Translations under genes and position numbers: made by a program | NCBI GenBank assembly: GCA_028622995.1 | Contig: JAJQJQ010000002.1 | Span: 6,324,001 to 6,388,000 of the forward strand | DNA: 64,000 bases | Reading direction: 5' to 3' | Origin: Panagrolaimus kolymaensis | Lineage: Eukaryota; Nematoda; Chromadorea; Rhabditida; Panagrolaimidae | Shown here: positions 38,780 to 49,739 of the stretch, in pieces | Position numbering within the stretch: position 1 is the first letter of the stretch | How the letters are laid out: each line of letters opens with the position of its first letter | Notes under the pieces: model-generated | What the model saw: only the letters and a program-made list of their open reading frames with translations | Told to the model about the DNA's origin: nothing | The model's database searches: none

Positions 38780-39613
38780 TTTTTAAATAACGAAAAAAGG
38801 CAACAATCGAATAATAAACGCTTTTTTGTTCCTAAAAATAAGAATGAGTATACTTTAAAAAATTCAATGCATGGCAAAACTCTATTCCTAGAGTTTCGCT
38901 ATAAGTAAGTAAGCAGCTCACGAAACAGAAAAAAAACCGACGTCAAACAAGCAACAAAAAAAAGAGGAAGGTTTTTTAATTTCTTAAAAAGCTTTCTAAT
39001 TATGGGTCATGAGTTTAAAAAGAAAAACATTTTAGGTTTTGGGAAATTAAAAAATATTTAATAAATCATTTTTTTTTCTTCTTCTTTTCAAGTTTCAAAA
39101 AAGTAGCAAAAACAAACAATTTCACGCAATCCCATGTCTATTTTATTGATTGTAAAAAAAATGTGAAAGAGAGCTCTCTTTTTTTCTTTCTTATTCTCTT
39201 TTCCACTTTAAATATGAAAAAGCCGAGCTTAGGAGTTGGACGTGGAAAAAGAAAAGCAGGCATAGTTGCAGTTTGCTGCCTCCAAATAAAAAAATAACAA
39301 AACTGAAGAAAAAAGCTAAATGGTTGCTTGCGCCTTTTTCAACTAAATTTATAGTGTAAAACAAACCTTATCTAAATGCCTTTTATCTATTTTTTTATTC
39401 TTCCCACATGATCGAAAGAAATAAAAATTTAAAAGCACAATCTCCTTTTTGTTACAATAATGATAGATAAAATGGACTTTAGTCGTATTTTCACAAATGT
39501 ACGTACACATGTTTGAGAAAATGAATGAGTAAGCAAGCATAATGGTTGAAAAAACAAAGATTTAAAAAATAAAAATAGAAATTTATTCACGGTAAAAACC
39601 AAAAAACAAAAAT
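38780..39613. other. intergenic
   Basis: AT-rich spacer; no coding signal with support. Contains GAGAGCTCTC (39171-39180), a perfect 10-base palindrome. Confidence 0.4.
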
Positions 39614-40681
39614 TTAAAAAAGGGTACTATTTGCTCTAACAGAAATTGAAAACCTTTTATCTTTAAAATTCATTTCAGTTGATGATGGATTAAATTCTGT
39701 TGTATCTTTATTCAAACATTTATAAATAAAATGAAATAAGTACATTCGATATGGTCGAATAAAAACTAGCGTTAATATAGTATCCCATAAACCAAAGGTA
39801 TTCATAATGAGAATGCAAAAAGTTACAATAATGCATGGTTTTTGAATAAAATAATAAGCTGCGATTATAATTGAAACAGGTACGCAAAGAAGAAATAAAT
39901 AACCCGAAAATTGTATGTAAGTTAATAAACGAAGAATTTCATTTCGTTTTTGAAGGGAAATTGTAATTCGAATTTTTGAATTCTTTGATGATTTTATGTT
40001 TAAAATTAATGAAACCAAAGCTAAAATGAGGCGAATAGAAACGAACAAAATGCCACCGATAATGAAAATGGGAAAGGAGCTGACACTTGAGGCTTTAAAA
40101 ATAATCAATGATTCGATATTGGTAATTTCTTCGAGGCCATCAATGTTGGTGGAAATATGAGTAGCTACTTCTTCAGGCAACACCCGAAATACAGCACTAA
40201 TGGGTTTGACAAAAATGACGATAAGACTCGCAACCAATATGCAAATATTTGAGCCTGTTAAAAAGCAATAAGTATAAAATGGAATTCTTGTATAATCGAG
40301 ATGGGCAGCTTGTAAAGCATAATATCGCTTTAAAGTCATTATTATGCAACAATCTAATGCAGCTATAGCAGCACAAAAACCAGACAATAAAATTGCAAAT
40401 GTCATATTTGGTGGTAGCAACCTTGCAATTCCAGCAGGATAAAAATAAAAATATGGATGTAACATGATTGGCATACATATTGCTAATACCATTTCCAAAA
40501 CCAGTGAAAAGCAAGCATATTGAAGTAAATAAAATTCAAAACTTTTCATTGATTTAGGTGTGGCTTTGGTGATTACGGTAATAAGAGAAAGAGTAAAAAT
40601 AACATTTGCGATGGAAAGTACTTCAAAAATAGGAACCAAATATGTTTGAAGAGAAGCATGAAAAAGTTCGCTGCCTTTCAT
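39614..40681 (-). CDS. serpentine chemoreceptor-like GPCR (Srh/Sri type)
   Basis: A single exon of 355 residues with seven hydrophobic segments. Features of the nematode Str/Srh superfamily: PIFEVLSIANVIFTLSLI in TM1, TKATPKSMKSFEFYLLQ in the first intracellular loop, PAGIARLLPP after TM2, and FGLWDTILTLVFIRPYR in TM7, where Srh/Sri receptors carry PYR. The N-terminus is short with no signal peptide, as usual for this superfamily. Such receptors sense chemicals on sensory cilia; no ligand can be inferred. Lack of introns is unusual beside the multi-exon genes around it and might mean a retrocopy. A degraded relative lies at 47.7-48.1 kb on the same strand. Confidence 0.85.
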   Translation of the reverse strand: MKGSELFHASLQTYLVPIFEVLSIANVIFTLSLITVITKATPKSMKSFEFYLLQYACFSLVLEMVLAICMPIMLHPYFYFYPAGIARLLPPNMTFAILLSGFCAAIAALDCCIIMTLKRYYALQAAHLDYTRIPFYTYCFLTGSNICILVASLIVIFVKPISAVFRVLPEEVATHISTNIDGLEEITNIESLIIFKASSVSSFPIFIIGGILFVSIRLILALVSLILNIKSSKNSKIRITISLQKRNEILRLLTYIQFSGYLFLLCVPVSIIIAAYYFIQKPCIIVTFCILIMNTFGLWDTILTLVFIRPYRMYLFHFIYKCLNKDTTEFNPSSTEMNFKDKRFSISVRANSTLF

Positions 40682-42078
40682 TGTTTCAAAATTGAATATT
40701 TCTCAAATAAAAAAAATGGAGGGTAAAAGTTATTATGATAACCACCTTTGTTCCAACAACATAAAATTCACATACACTCTTGCACTTTATTCCACTTTTT
40801 TCCCTACTAATTCGACAGGTGTTTTACCAAAATAAATAAATAAATTAGAATTACAATTACAAAAATATGTATTCCATTAAATTATAGCAACATTAAAATC
40901 CAATTATATTTGGAGGTAAAACAATTTAAATTTTAAAGAGGTTTTCTGAAGAAAAGTTAAATTTTGTTTCCCTTTTGCTTTTTTTTTAAGCTGTAGTTAC
41001 AGTTGCTGCTGTAAAAGCCTGCTTGTAACACAATCATATAATTTTCCAGTAATGATGATGCGGAAATTATGAGAAGACGATAACGAAAATTGCCACCTTT
41101 TGATACTGGTTTTTATCGTGAGACGGCACTAATAAAGAATAATAATTAGGGATCTTTAATTTCTTGAAATTTTAATTTCACACAAAGTGATGTAAAGAAA
41201 ATTGACCTTTCATCAAAAGCTGTGTGATTATTTTATTTGCTTCATGAACCTTTTATAAGTATGAGTAATCAAGAAATTTTAGGCTACGTGATAAATTAAG
41301 AAACTTAAAGGTAAACAATGAGAAATAAAAAAATGAAAACATATGTTTGATATTTTCAAAAAGAAAATGGGAGGAGAAAACTCTGAGTTAATTAATAATT
41401 TAAAAAACACAGTCATTTCCATTTTTTAATTTTTCCATAGCGTTAAAAAAGTAAATCGAAAAAGGTGTAAAACACACAGCAACGCAAGCTTCTTAATTTA
41501 GAAAATTTTAAACCTGAAAAAAAAAATACAAAATGCGTGAGAATGAACGCAAAAGAATGGGAAAACCAAAATCAGCAACTTATGCTCTTTGACAATGTCA
41601 AAAAATTGGGGTAAAAAGCATAGTTGAAGTTTTTCGCCTCATAAATGGATGTATAGTATGGCTTCAATCTCAAATCAATGACATAGTTAGTGGCTTGGTT
41701 CCATCCAACTCATGCTGTATGTGGAGAATTTGTTTTTACAAAAAAATAATATTGACATCTTATTTGAGCAACATGTACTTCCATACTCATTACGACTTAC
41801 ACCACATTAGAGATTAAAATTAACATTAGTATTCTTGAATATCTCCTTTGTTTCAACAAAAACTAGTTCAAATTTTTTTCATGAAAGATTACAGTTACAG
41901 TATGTTTAGGCTACGCAACGATCTTTAAGTTGCTATGTTCAAGGCATCCATAATCTAGTTCCTTCATTCTTTGTCATGTTTTTATCAGAAAGAAAAAATA
42001 AAGATATTTATTTTAACAAACAAAAATTACAACATAAAAATAAAATTATAAAACATAACAAAATAAGGTAAATAACAA
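40682..42078. other. intergenic, no gene seen
   Basis: 1.4 kb of AT-rich sequence; stops in all frames and no RNA gene recognised. Confidence 0.45.
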
Positions 42079-43972
42079 CTAAATAATATTTAAGGCTTTT
42101 CCAAGATTATTGATATTCTTAATGATAGGCGTCGATGAAGGATCAGGAGAAAATTCCACGAACAATAATATATCAAGACGTTCAAATATTTTCATTATTC
42201 TATTCTTTGCTTCAAAGCACCGATTTAGTTCCACTTGATTCTTTTGTGTTTGAACTTTCTAAAAAGGAAAATGAATTCATATGCATAAGTACAACATTGA
42301 AAAATTTACACCAACCTTTACATATTCAACATTAAATCCCAACAGCGATCGCAAAACACCATCATCAGCAATCATACGAACTGGAGGGTAATTGTCAGTA
42401 TAAACGTCGACCTTAAGAATCCACAACATTGATTCATTTGCTGTCAAGCTTTTTTCAGCATGACAAACAATAGGCTAAAAACATATATGTAAAAAGTATT
42501 TAAAAAAGATATCAAACCTGAATAAGATGACATTCAGGTTGCATCCAAAATTTTTTATCATTCATAACCTTCTTCAGTGGAACAATTCCCAAGGCGATGT
42601 AATTTTGAACCAATGGTGCTTCTAATGGTTTAGTCGATACTGTCTTAGGTTCAGTAGTTGGTACCATAGTTTGATTTTCCAGTGGAGCATTTCCCAAGAC
42701 GATATGATTTTGAACCAAAGTTGCTTCTAAGGGTTTAACCGAGAAAGGTTCGAGAATATTAGTTGGTACCATAGTTTGATTCTCCAGTGGAGCATTTCCC
42801 AAGGCTATGTGATTTTGATCCAAAGTTGTTTCTAATGGTTTAGCCGATACTTTCGTAGGTTCAAGAATATTAGTTGGTACCATAGTTTGATTCTTCAGTG
42901 GAACAGTTTTCAAGGCGATGTGATTTTGAACCAAAGTTGTTTGTAAGGGTTTTGTCGATACAGTCAAAGGTTCAAGAATATTAGTTGGTACCATAGTTTG
43001 AGCTCTTTGTTTCTTAATTTTCCTATAAAAAAACAATATGAAAAATAACGAATTAAATGAAAAAACATACGCTGCCTTTAAACAAGCTTCATCAGGATTG
43101 AGATTAAGTTTTAGACAAATGGATTTTAATGGTGGTGAATTTTCTTCCATACAACGTTCAGCGCATCCACCAAGAAATTGACAATGTGTTGAATCGAGTT
43201 TGATAGCATGATACCGACAATAGAGTTTTGGAATGATCAATAACTAAAAAACCATAAATATCATCAGTGAATATAAATTGTGAACTTTCAGTACCTTTGA
43301 TCCAAGAACAGTATTTGCATCAAGTCCATACACCGAATTACGAGCAATGCATTTAATGCTTGTTTCTCCATCGGAAAAGACATACATAAATGTCGGTTTC
43401 TTCCTTTGCTAAAAACAATAAATTATACTATTTTCATTTAAACGTTGTTTTCAAACCTGATTGACTTCATTTTTATTGCTTTCAGATGGATCACAGAATT
43501 CGCTATCATCATCCTTGGTTAAATCAGTAACTTTGCTTCGATATTGGGCATAAAATGAATCAGAAATATTAATTATGGATTCAAGCTAAAATTAAACATT
43601 AAAATGGAAAAGCCTAAAATCAAAAAAGATTACTTGAACAGGATGTGGGTTAATGATGGTAAGCTTCTTTGCCACAGATTTCACTTTTAAAGTTGGATGA
43701 GTGCTTTCCCTTAAATCACTGTATAACCATTGTTCAAAGACGAGCGTTTCAAGATTGTATGATTGTATATTTTCGTTAACCTAAAATTAATAAAGTAAAT
43801 TATAGCAAATAACTTGTGTAAACATAGCTAAAAAAAGATTTAAAAAAAGTAATAAACTTACTTTTCGAACATTTAACTTTACATATCGAATAGCTTCAGC
43901 TTCCCATTCATGTTTTAAGATGATATATCTCTCTGAAAAGAATTCTCGAACCCTTTGAACTTCGGCATCCAT
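42079..43972 (-). CDS. RMI1: RMI1, RecQ-mediated genome instability protein 1 (RMH-1-like)
   Basis: Eight exons (43972-43862, 43780-43634, 43585-43457, 43408-43295, 43243-43071, 43022-42518, 42474-42316, 42258-42079), 505 residues. The helical N-terminus ends EQWLYSDLRESTHPTLK, as in RMI1 (EQWL..DLR...HP.LP), and LESIINISDSFYAQYR matches its IVDVS..Y.QL segment. OB-fold 1 follows (MYVFSDG, GSKVLIIPK, FLGGCAE). OB-fold 2 is at about 394-446 (MLWILKVDVYTDN, VRMIADDGVLRSLLGF). RMI1 works with BLM helicase and topoisomerase III to dissolve recombination intermediates. Between the OB folds, residues 231-382 hold four copies of a 36-38-residue repeat (QTMVPTNILEP...NHIALGNAPLEN), a linker not expected in the family. 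Confidence 0.82.
42552..43010 (-). repeat. four tandem coding repeats of about 110 bases in RMI1
   Basis: GGTACCATAGTTTGA (plus strand) recurs about every 108-112 bases near 42659, 42766, 42877 and 42988. The copies keep the reading frame although they differ in length by whole codons. Confidence 0.85.
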
Positions 43973-44345
43973 TGTAATAGGAAAAAATCAGTAAATTAAC
44001 TTTGCAGAAAATTATAAATGTTAGAAAGCAAAATTTTTAGGCAGTCATTCTCTTGACCGTAGACTAATTTCGCTTCAAGAATTTTTCATTGTAATTGCAA
44101 GGAGAAACCAAAAGCTTTTGATGATGGAAACATACGAGAAAAAATTTGGATGGTTGTTAACCGCTTTATAAATTTTTTTAAGGAAAACTAAAGATAATAA
44201 AATCAATTAGGGCTTGCATGTTATTAACAAAAGGTTATAAATATTAATGGGGAAAAGCCATTAATTTTTTCTATTGAAAATGGTTGTAAACTTGACGATA
44301 TAAAAGACAATCAAAAAATGAGGAAAAAATATTTGAAACAAAAAA
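43973..44345. promoter_or_regulatory. divergent promoter region, RMI1 and C-type lectin
   Basis: 373 bases between divergent starts. A TATA-like GATATAAAAGAC at 44297 lies about 45 bases before the lectin ATG. No gene. Confidence 0.45.
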
Positions 44346-47010
44346 ATGTTTCGCATCTTTTGGTTTGTTTGTTTTCTCGCTTTGGTTTGTGGAGAATGTC
44401 CTCCCAATAGCATGCACCTAGAAGACGATCCATCAATATGCTATTCCTTCCACCCAACTTACACGAAATTTGCCCTTGCTCAACGTCATTGTCAATCATT
44501 TGAAGCCAATTTAGTGACACTCAAAAATGATTATGTCAATGTTTTTGTCTCTCGTAAGTTGCTGTAGCCCAAAAGAAGGATGAAAAAAAAAACACAAATT
44601 TAGAATTTGCTTGGCTTGTTTTAACCGAAGCTGAAAGCAATTACTATTGGTCGGGTGGTCATCGCCTCCATGATAATGACACCTACGAATGGATTAGTGG
44701 CGTAGAATTCAACTATGAAAATTTTCGTCATAGTGAACAACAAGGAAAAAATAGTTTGTGTGTTTCAGTTCAGCTCGAACAGAGCGGATGGAAAGCGGAA
44801 GACTGCTTTAATGAACTTCCATTTGTTTGCCAATTTGGAGCAAACCAAAATGTTACTCCAAAAGATGCAGCTCCAATCGAAGCTGACAACACTACTGAAC
44901 CAAGTGTTTCACCTTCTGATGCATCTATTACTACCGCTGCTGTCCCTTTACAAAAACAAACAAGTTTGTTATAAAAATTAGTAGTTTTTTCTTGGCAATT
45001 AATATGGCTTTTAGCAAATATAAATGAAGAGAAAACCACTGTTTCATCTTCCATCGATAGTTTCTCTACAATTACTTCAACTAAGGCGGCACCAACCAAT
45101 AAAGATTCCACTCATGAATCACTTTCAACTATTGCTTTACTTCATACAACTCCTGAAGATAGCGTTCTAACAACACTATTGTTCTTCAAAACCTTATGCC
45201 CTGATGGTTGGAAAGATTTTAATAACTTCTGTTATAAAATCCACCCAAAAATGACATGGAATAAAGGTGAAGATGCTTGCAAAAAAGAAGATGCGCATTT
45301 GCTTTCCATTCACAGCAAAGCTGAAAATGATTTCATCGTTGGTATGTTATCACTCTTTAAAAATTTTTTAAAATAAATTTAATTATTAGGATTGATTCCC
45401 TCCAAATCATGCGATTGGGAATTTCAAATTTGGCTCGGTTTGAAAAAAGGCAATGAATCTTTTGCTTGGATTGATGAAACTCCATTGGATTTCAAGAATT
45501 GGAAAGTGAATGAGCCAAACAACTATTTAGGAAAAGAAAGTTGTAGTCATGTTTGGATAACACCTCAATGTGGTTTTAAGAAAGATAGTGAAATAGGAGG
45601 ATGGAATGATTTAAATTGCGAGGATGACTTGATCGTAATATGCAAAAAGAGCAAACAAGAAGGTTTTAAATTGTTTATAGTGGTTTAAAAGTAAATTATA
45701 AATTTCAGCATTAACAACTACATCTCAACCAACAACGAATTATTTTCTCTCATCAACAATCCCTTCAACTAAAACATCGACAGTTAAAGAATCAACTACG
45801 GTTACTACAACTGCAGTTCCAATATGTCCAAATGGATGGGTATACTATAATGAAACAGGTCATTGCTATAAATTGAATGAAAATGAACCAAAATCATGGA
45901 AAGATGCTGAAGCCGCATGTCAAAGCGAAGGAGGCCATTTAGCGTCCATTCATAGCAAAGATGAAAACAATTTTATTTTTGGTAAGCTATGAATTTCAAG
46001 GTTAAAAATATAGTCAATTTTAGGATTGGTTACTAATTTAACAAATCTTTGTGAAAAGTTGGATCAACTTTGGATAGGATTTTCCAATGAAAATAATCAT
46101 TCAGCCGAATATGAATGGTCTGATGCAAGCTCTGTTGAGTATAAAAATTGGGGACCAACACAACCAAGTAATTTATATGGAAACGAACATTGCGCATGTA
46201 TTTTTGAAAGAAGTCCAGATTGCTCTGATGGAAGTTTATGGAATGATTATGATTGCACAAAAGTATTACAATATGTATGCAAAAAAGCTGCAGCAAATAG
46301 TGATTTACCAACTCAAGCGCATACAACTTTTATTTCTGATACAACAACTAAAGCTTTAGTTTCTACCACTACATCATCATCTAAAGTTTTATGCCCCGAT
46401 GGTTGGAAAGATTTTAATAACTTCTGTTATAAAATCCATCCAAAAATGACATGGACTGAAGGAGAAACCATTTGTAAAAAGGAAGACGCACATTTGCTTT
46501 CCATTCATAGCAAAGCTGAAAATGATTTTATCACTGGTGCGTTTTTGTCTCCATAAACCTTCATTAATTACTTCAATTTTAGGATTAACTTCACCAAAAT
46601 CATGCGATTGGGAATTCCATATTTGGATTGGATTAAAGAAAGCAGCTAATGGAACATTCAAAATATGGGAGGATGAAACTCCCTTCGATTACAACAACTG
46701 GAAGCACAACGAGCCAAATAACAAGCGTGGAAATGAAACTTGTGGTCATATTTGGGTCACAACCGGATGTGGCTTTGATCGTAATAGTGAGCCCGGTGAA
46801 TGGAATGATTTAAGATGTGATCATGCCTTAACCGTTGTATGCAAAAAGAGCAAAGATTCTTTTTTGCTTATTCCATCAACAACTCCTTTATCCGAAGCTA
46901 TTTTAACTTCAACAATGACTAAAACAGAAGTACCAGTTGCATCGACAATAAAACCCAAACAAAATGAAAAGAATGCTAGTTTTTCTCCCACCATAAAAAA
47001 ACTATCTTAA
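44346..47010 (+). CDS. secreted protein with four C-type lectin domains
   Basis: Seven exons (44346-44553, 44604-44963, 45015-45341, 45390-45662, 45709-45981, 46024-46536, 46583-47010), all joined in phase 1, 793 residues. Signal peptide ends LVCG. Four CTLDs at about 19-152, 249-385, 426-565 and 601-745 are joined by Thr/Ser-rich, probably O-glycosylated linkers. Domains 2 and 4 have the EPN sugar-specificity motif and WND calcium motif (mannose-type); domain 3 has QPS with WND; domain 1 lacks both. Domains 2 and 4 are near duplicates (both FNNFCYKIHPKMTW and AHLLSIHSKAENDFI) with an intron at the same point (after ENDFI), so they arose by recent exon-pair duplication. Likely a secreted carbohydrate-binding protein of immunity or gut. 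No transmembrane segment is seen. Confidence 0.9.
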
Positions 47011-47229
47011 CAAAACATATAATTTATAATTTGAAGCAGAAATAAAAATAAAAAAGTGACTTTTTTATGAAACACTAATTTGAAGGAAAGATATCCCATG
47101 CGTCTTTAAAGGTTAGAAGTCTAACTTACAGACAAAAAATGCTTTGTTTTAATTTGTTTTCTTGGTTCTATCTCATTCATCTAAGGATAATGTCCTTTCT
47201 AAAGTAAGATATTGGATGACGACCTTACT

Positions 47230-47370
47230 ATTTGTAATTCTTTAGTTTCAAAATTTATGAACCAAACAACTTTCATTTTTACGAAACTTGTATTCATATT
47301 TGGATCCCTCCTGAATGCGGTATAAATCATGATACTAATCTAATACTGGAGTTGGCTTTTTTGGTTCAAG
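47230..47370 (+). pseudogene. C-type lectin domain fragment
   Basis: 47256-47340 reads YEPNNFHFYETCIHIWIPPE and CGINHDTN, matching the NEPNNYLGKESCSHVWITPQ stretch of domain 2 of the gene upstream. The sequence before and after has no lectin similarity in an open frame. It is a remnant of a duplicated exon. Confidence 0.8.
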
Positions 47371-47689
47371 CGTGGGAAATGATAATATAATGACACTATT
47401 TTTTTATCACCATCATAAAATAAAAGTAAACTCATATAGTCAGCGGATTTGTTGTTTATTAAAGTCTCAAATAAGTTAAAATTAGCGACATTAAGACTTC
47501 ACTCAACTGCAAGGAAATTAAAAAATATCCCATAATTAATATAGTAACTCGATGAAGCAAAAAATAACAATAATTTTCTTTTGCAATGACAAATTTAATA
47601 ATGCTTTTAAAAAAATATAAACAATCAATTTTATTTTTCAACTTTCATTTCATTATTTTAAAACTTTAGTGACTCTCACATTACTACAA

Positions 47690-48115
47690 AAAACGCTAGC
47701 TAAAAAAGCAACTGGGAAATTTGAAAAGAGAGAAAGAAACAAAGTCGAAGGATTGGAACTATTGCCGATAATGATCATATCCACAATAATAATATTATCG
47801 AGGTCATCAATTTCAGAATTTATAAAGGAGCAACATTTTCAAGTAACAAACGAACTGAATCATTGAGAGGTTTTACAAAAGCGATGGCAAAGAAAAATAC
47901 TAAAGAAAGAAAATTTATAGCAGCAAGAAAGCAATAAATCCACAAAGGCATACAAGATTGATTAATTAGAAAAGATTGGGATAAGAGAATCGTGTAATTC
48001 CTGCAGGATAAAAATAAAAATTTGGATGTAACATTAGTGGTGTCGAAATGGTCAAAACAAATTCAAACAACATCGTAAACAAAGCATACTGAAGCAAATT
48101 TAGTTTTTTTTATAA
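47690..48115 (-). pseudogene. chemoreceptor GPCR pseudogene
   Basis: Reverse strand 48115-48000 reads LLQYALFTMLFEFVLTIS and STPLMLHPNFYFYPAGITRF, the TM2 region of the intact receptor at 40 kb (LLQYACFSLVLEMVL, LHPYFYFYPAGIARL). CFLAAIN...FFFAIAFVKPLNDS (around 47930-47860) and NSEIDDLDNIIIVDMIIIGN (around 47820-47760) match TM4 and the second extracellular loop. The TM3 region between them is largely missing and stops interrupt it. Confidence 0.8.
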
Positions 48116-48538
48116 AATTAATGTTTTACATCCGCGTTTATTTTGTAAAATTGTAAAACAAACAGAGGCTTATTGAAAATTTATCCAAGATTTCATAGAG
48201 TTTTAATCCAAGCTTCAATTATAAAAAAATTTATTTTGCTTTTGCTACCGGCGACGATATTATTTTTTTTCTTATGAATTGGTCCTCGAAAAAAGAAAGA
48301 TTGGCGTTGCGGCTTTTTCCGGTTATCAAAATCAATCAACGTTTGAATCAAAAAAAACTTTCAATCTTTCTTTTAGGCTACGTTTTTCTTTGAAGTTTTA
48401 GCGCCAAAATTTATTCATGGAATTGACAACCGAAGCCGCTATAAAAGCGTTTGCTACTTCTGCCATTTCAATCAGTTTTCAAAATCAATTTTGTTCGCTC
48501 TGCTTTTCAACTTTGATTATCATCTTCGCTGTTCAAAA
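48116..48538. other. intergenic / 5' region
   Basis: No supported gene. An overlapping ATG-started frame at 48417-48629 runs in a different frame from the gene below and is probably an upstream decoy. Confidence 0.4.
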
Positions 48539-49203
48539 ATGTTTCTCAAAAAATTGCGTCGAATTTTTCAAAAGAAGAAGACTTCAACCAAAGTATCATC
48601 AGCTCCAGCTGTTATTAAGCCGATTATGACTACTTCTGTTTATGATTTACCTCGTTCGCGTTCTCCTGTTTTTTGTGAAGGCTATGATGAAGCTAAAGAT
48701 GTAAGTTTTTATTTTACGTAGACTTTTCAACTAACAATTTATTATTTTAGAACATTACTATACGCAAAGGAGGAACCATCAAAGATTTTGACCTTACCAA
48801 ATTGAATCAAATCAAGTTTGCTGTTTCAAAATACCCTAAACTTCAAACTCCTGCATGGGGTTCTTCACGTCCTTATGGTCAAAATGCTGTTCATTTTCGT
48901 TTTCGTTATCGTGCTAAAATGTGAGTCTTTTACTTTGCTTTTGAATATTGTTACTAATTACTCATTTTTAGTTCACATTTTGGGAGATCGTCTGTCATTG
49001 CAAAATCGTCGCAAGTTGGTATGAAATCTTATGGGAAATCATCATCTCTAGTTGGAACTTCAAAATCGTCGCAATTTGGGAAATCTTCACTTTCTGGAAA
49101 TTTTCGACGCAACGCTCCTTCTCATCAATCAAAACGTCTTGATTCTCCATTTGCAACTACAACTTCGTCGCGTCAATATGCTGCTACATCTTCACTTTGT
49201 TGA
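48539..49203 (+). CDS. basic Ser-rich protein, unknown
   Basis: Exons 48539-48700, 48751-48920, 48972-49203; 187 residues. The N-terminus is strongly basic (FLKKLRRIFQKKKTSTK). The middle contains ITIRKGGTIKDFDLTKLNQI and the RPYGQNAVHFRFRYR stretch. The C-terminal 75 residues are Ser/Lys/Arg/Gly-rich with a repeated SKSSQ[VF]G motif. No signal peptide or membrane segment. Net charge and low complexity suggest nucleic-acid binding or a sperm/nuclear protein, but I do not recognise a family. Three exons in one frame with repeat structure in exon 3 support the gene. Confidence 0.7.
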
Positions 49204-49739
49204 GGACCTTTTTTATCTTTGCTTTTAGTTATTATTGTTAAGTATATTTTTCTATCTTTTGTTGTATTTTAATGTTGTTTTTTGTTATAAATTTTTCTCT
49301 TTTTTGTCTTCAAGATTGGACTGCACTTAGAGTGAATATGGTTATTGAAGTTTTCATTCAATTTGTGATTTGTGTAAGCGTTCATAGTAAACCAAGGATG
49401 AAGAACTTGCTTCTTCTCTTCCACAAGCTTACACTTGCATCATTTTATTAAAATTTACTTATGAATATGTAATCCTTTAAAAGTAAGAAATTACAATAAA
49501 CAAAAGCTGGCAACATTTCCATGATAATGTAAAGACATTTTTTATAAACGAGGTAATGTAAAAATCAATAAGAGTCCACGTTAAGAATATTTTTGCATTC
49601 GTTGTTGCAATTGCAACTTGTTACTTGTTAGTTGCACTGTTCTCTCATTGAACCATCAGTCGCCTTACCGAAAAAATCTATCATTTTATTTTTAGAATCA
49701 TCTCAAGCTACCTTAAAACAACCCAGAGTATCCAAAAAA
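49204..49739. other. convergent 3' regions
   Basis: 536 bases without coding signal between two genes that end facing each other. Confidence 0.5.

Noticed and set aside
48417..48629. 70-codon ATG frame overlapping the basic Ser-rich gene
   Set aside because: It runs in a different frame through the first exon, which has better splice continuity and downstream exons.
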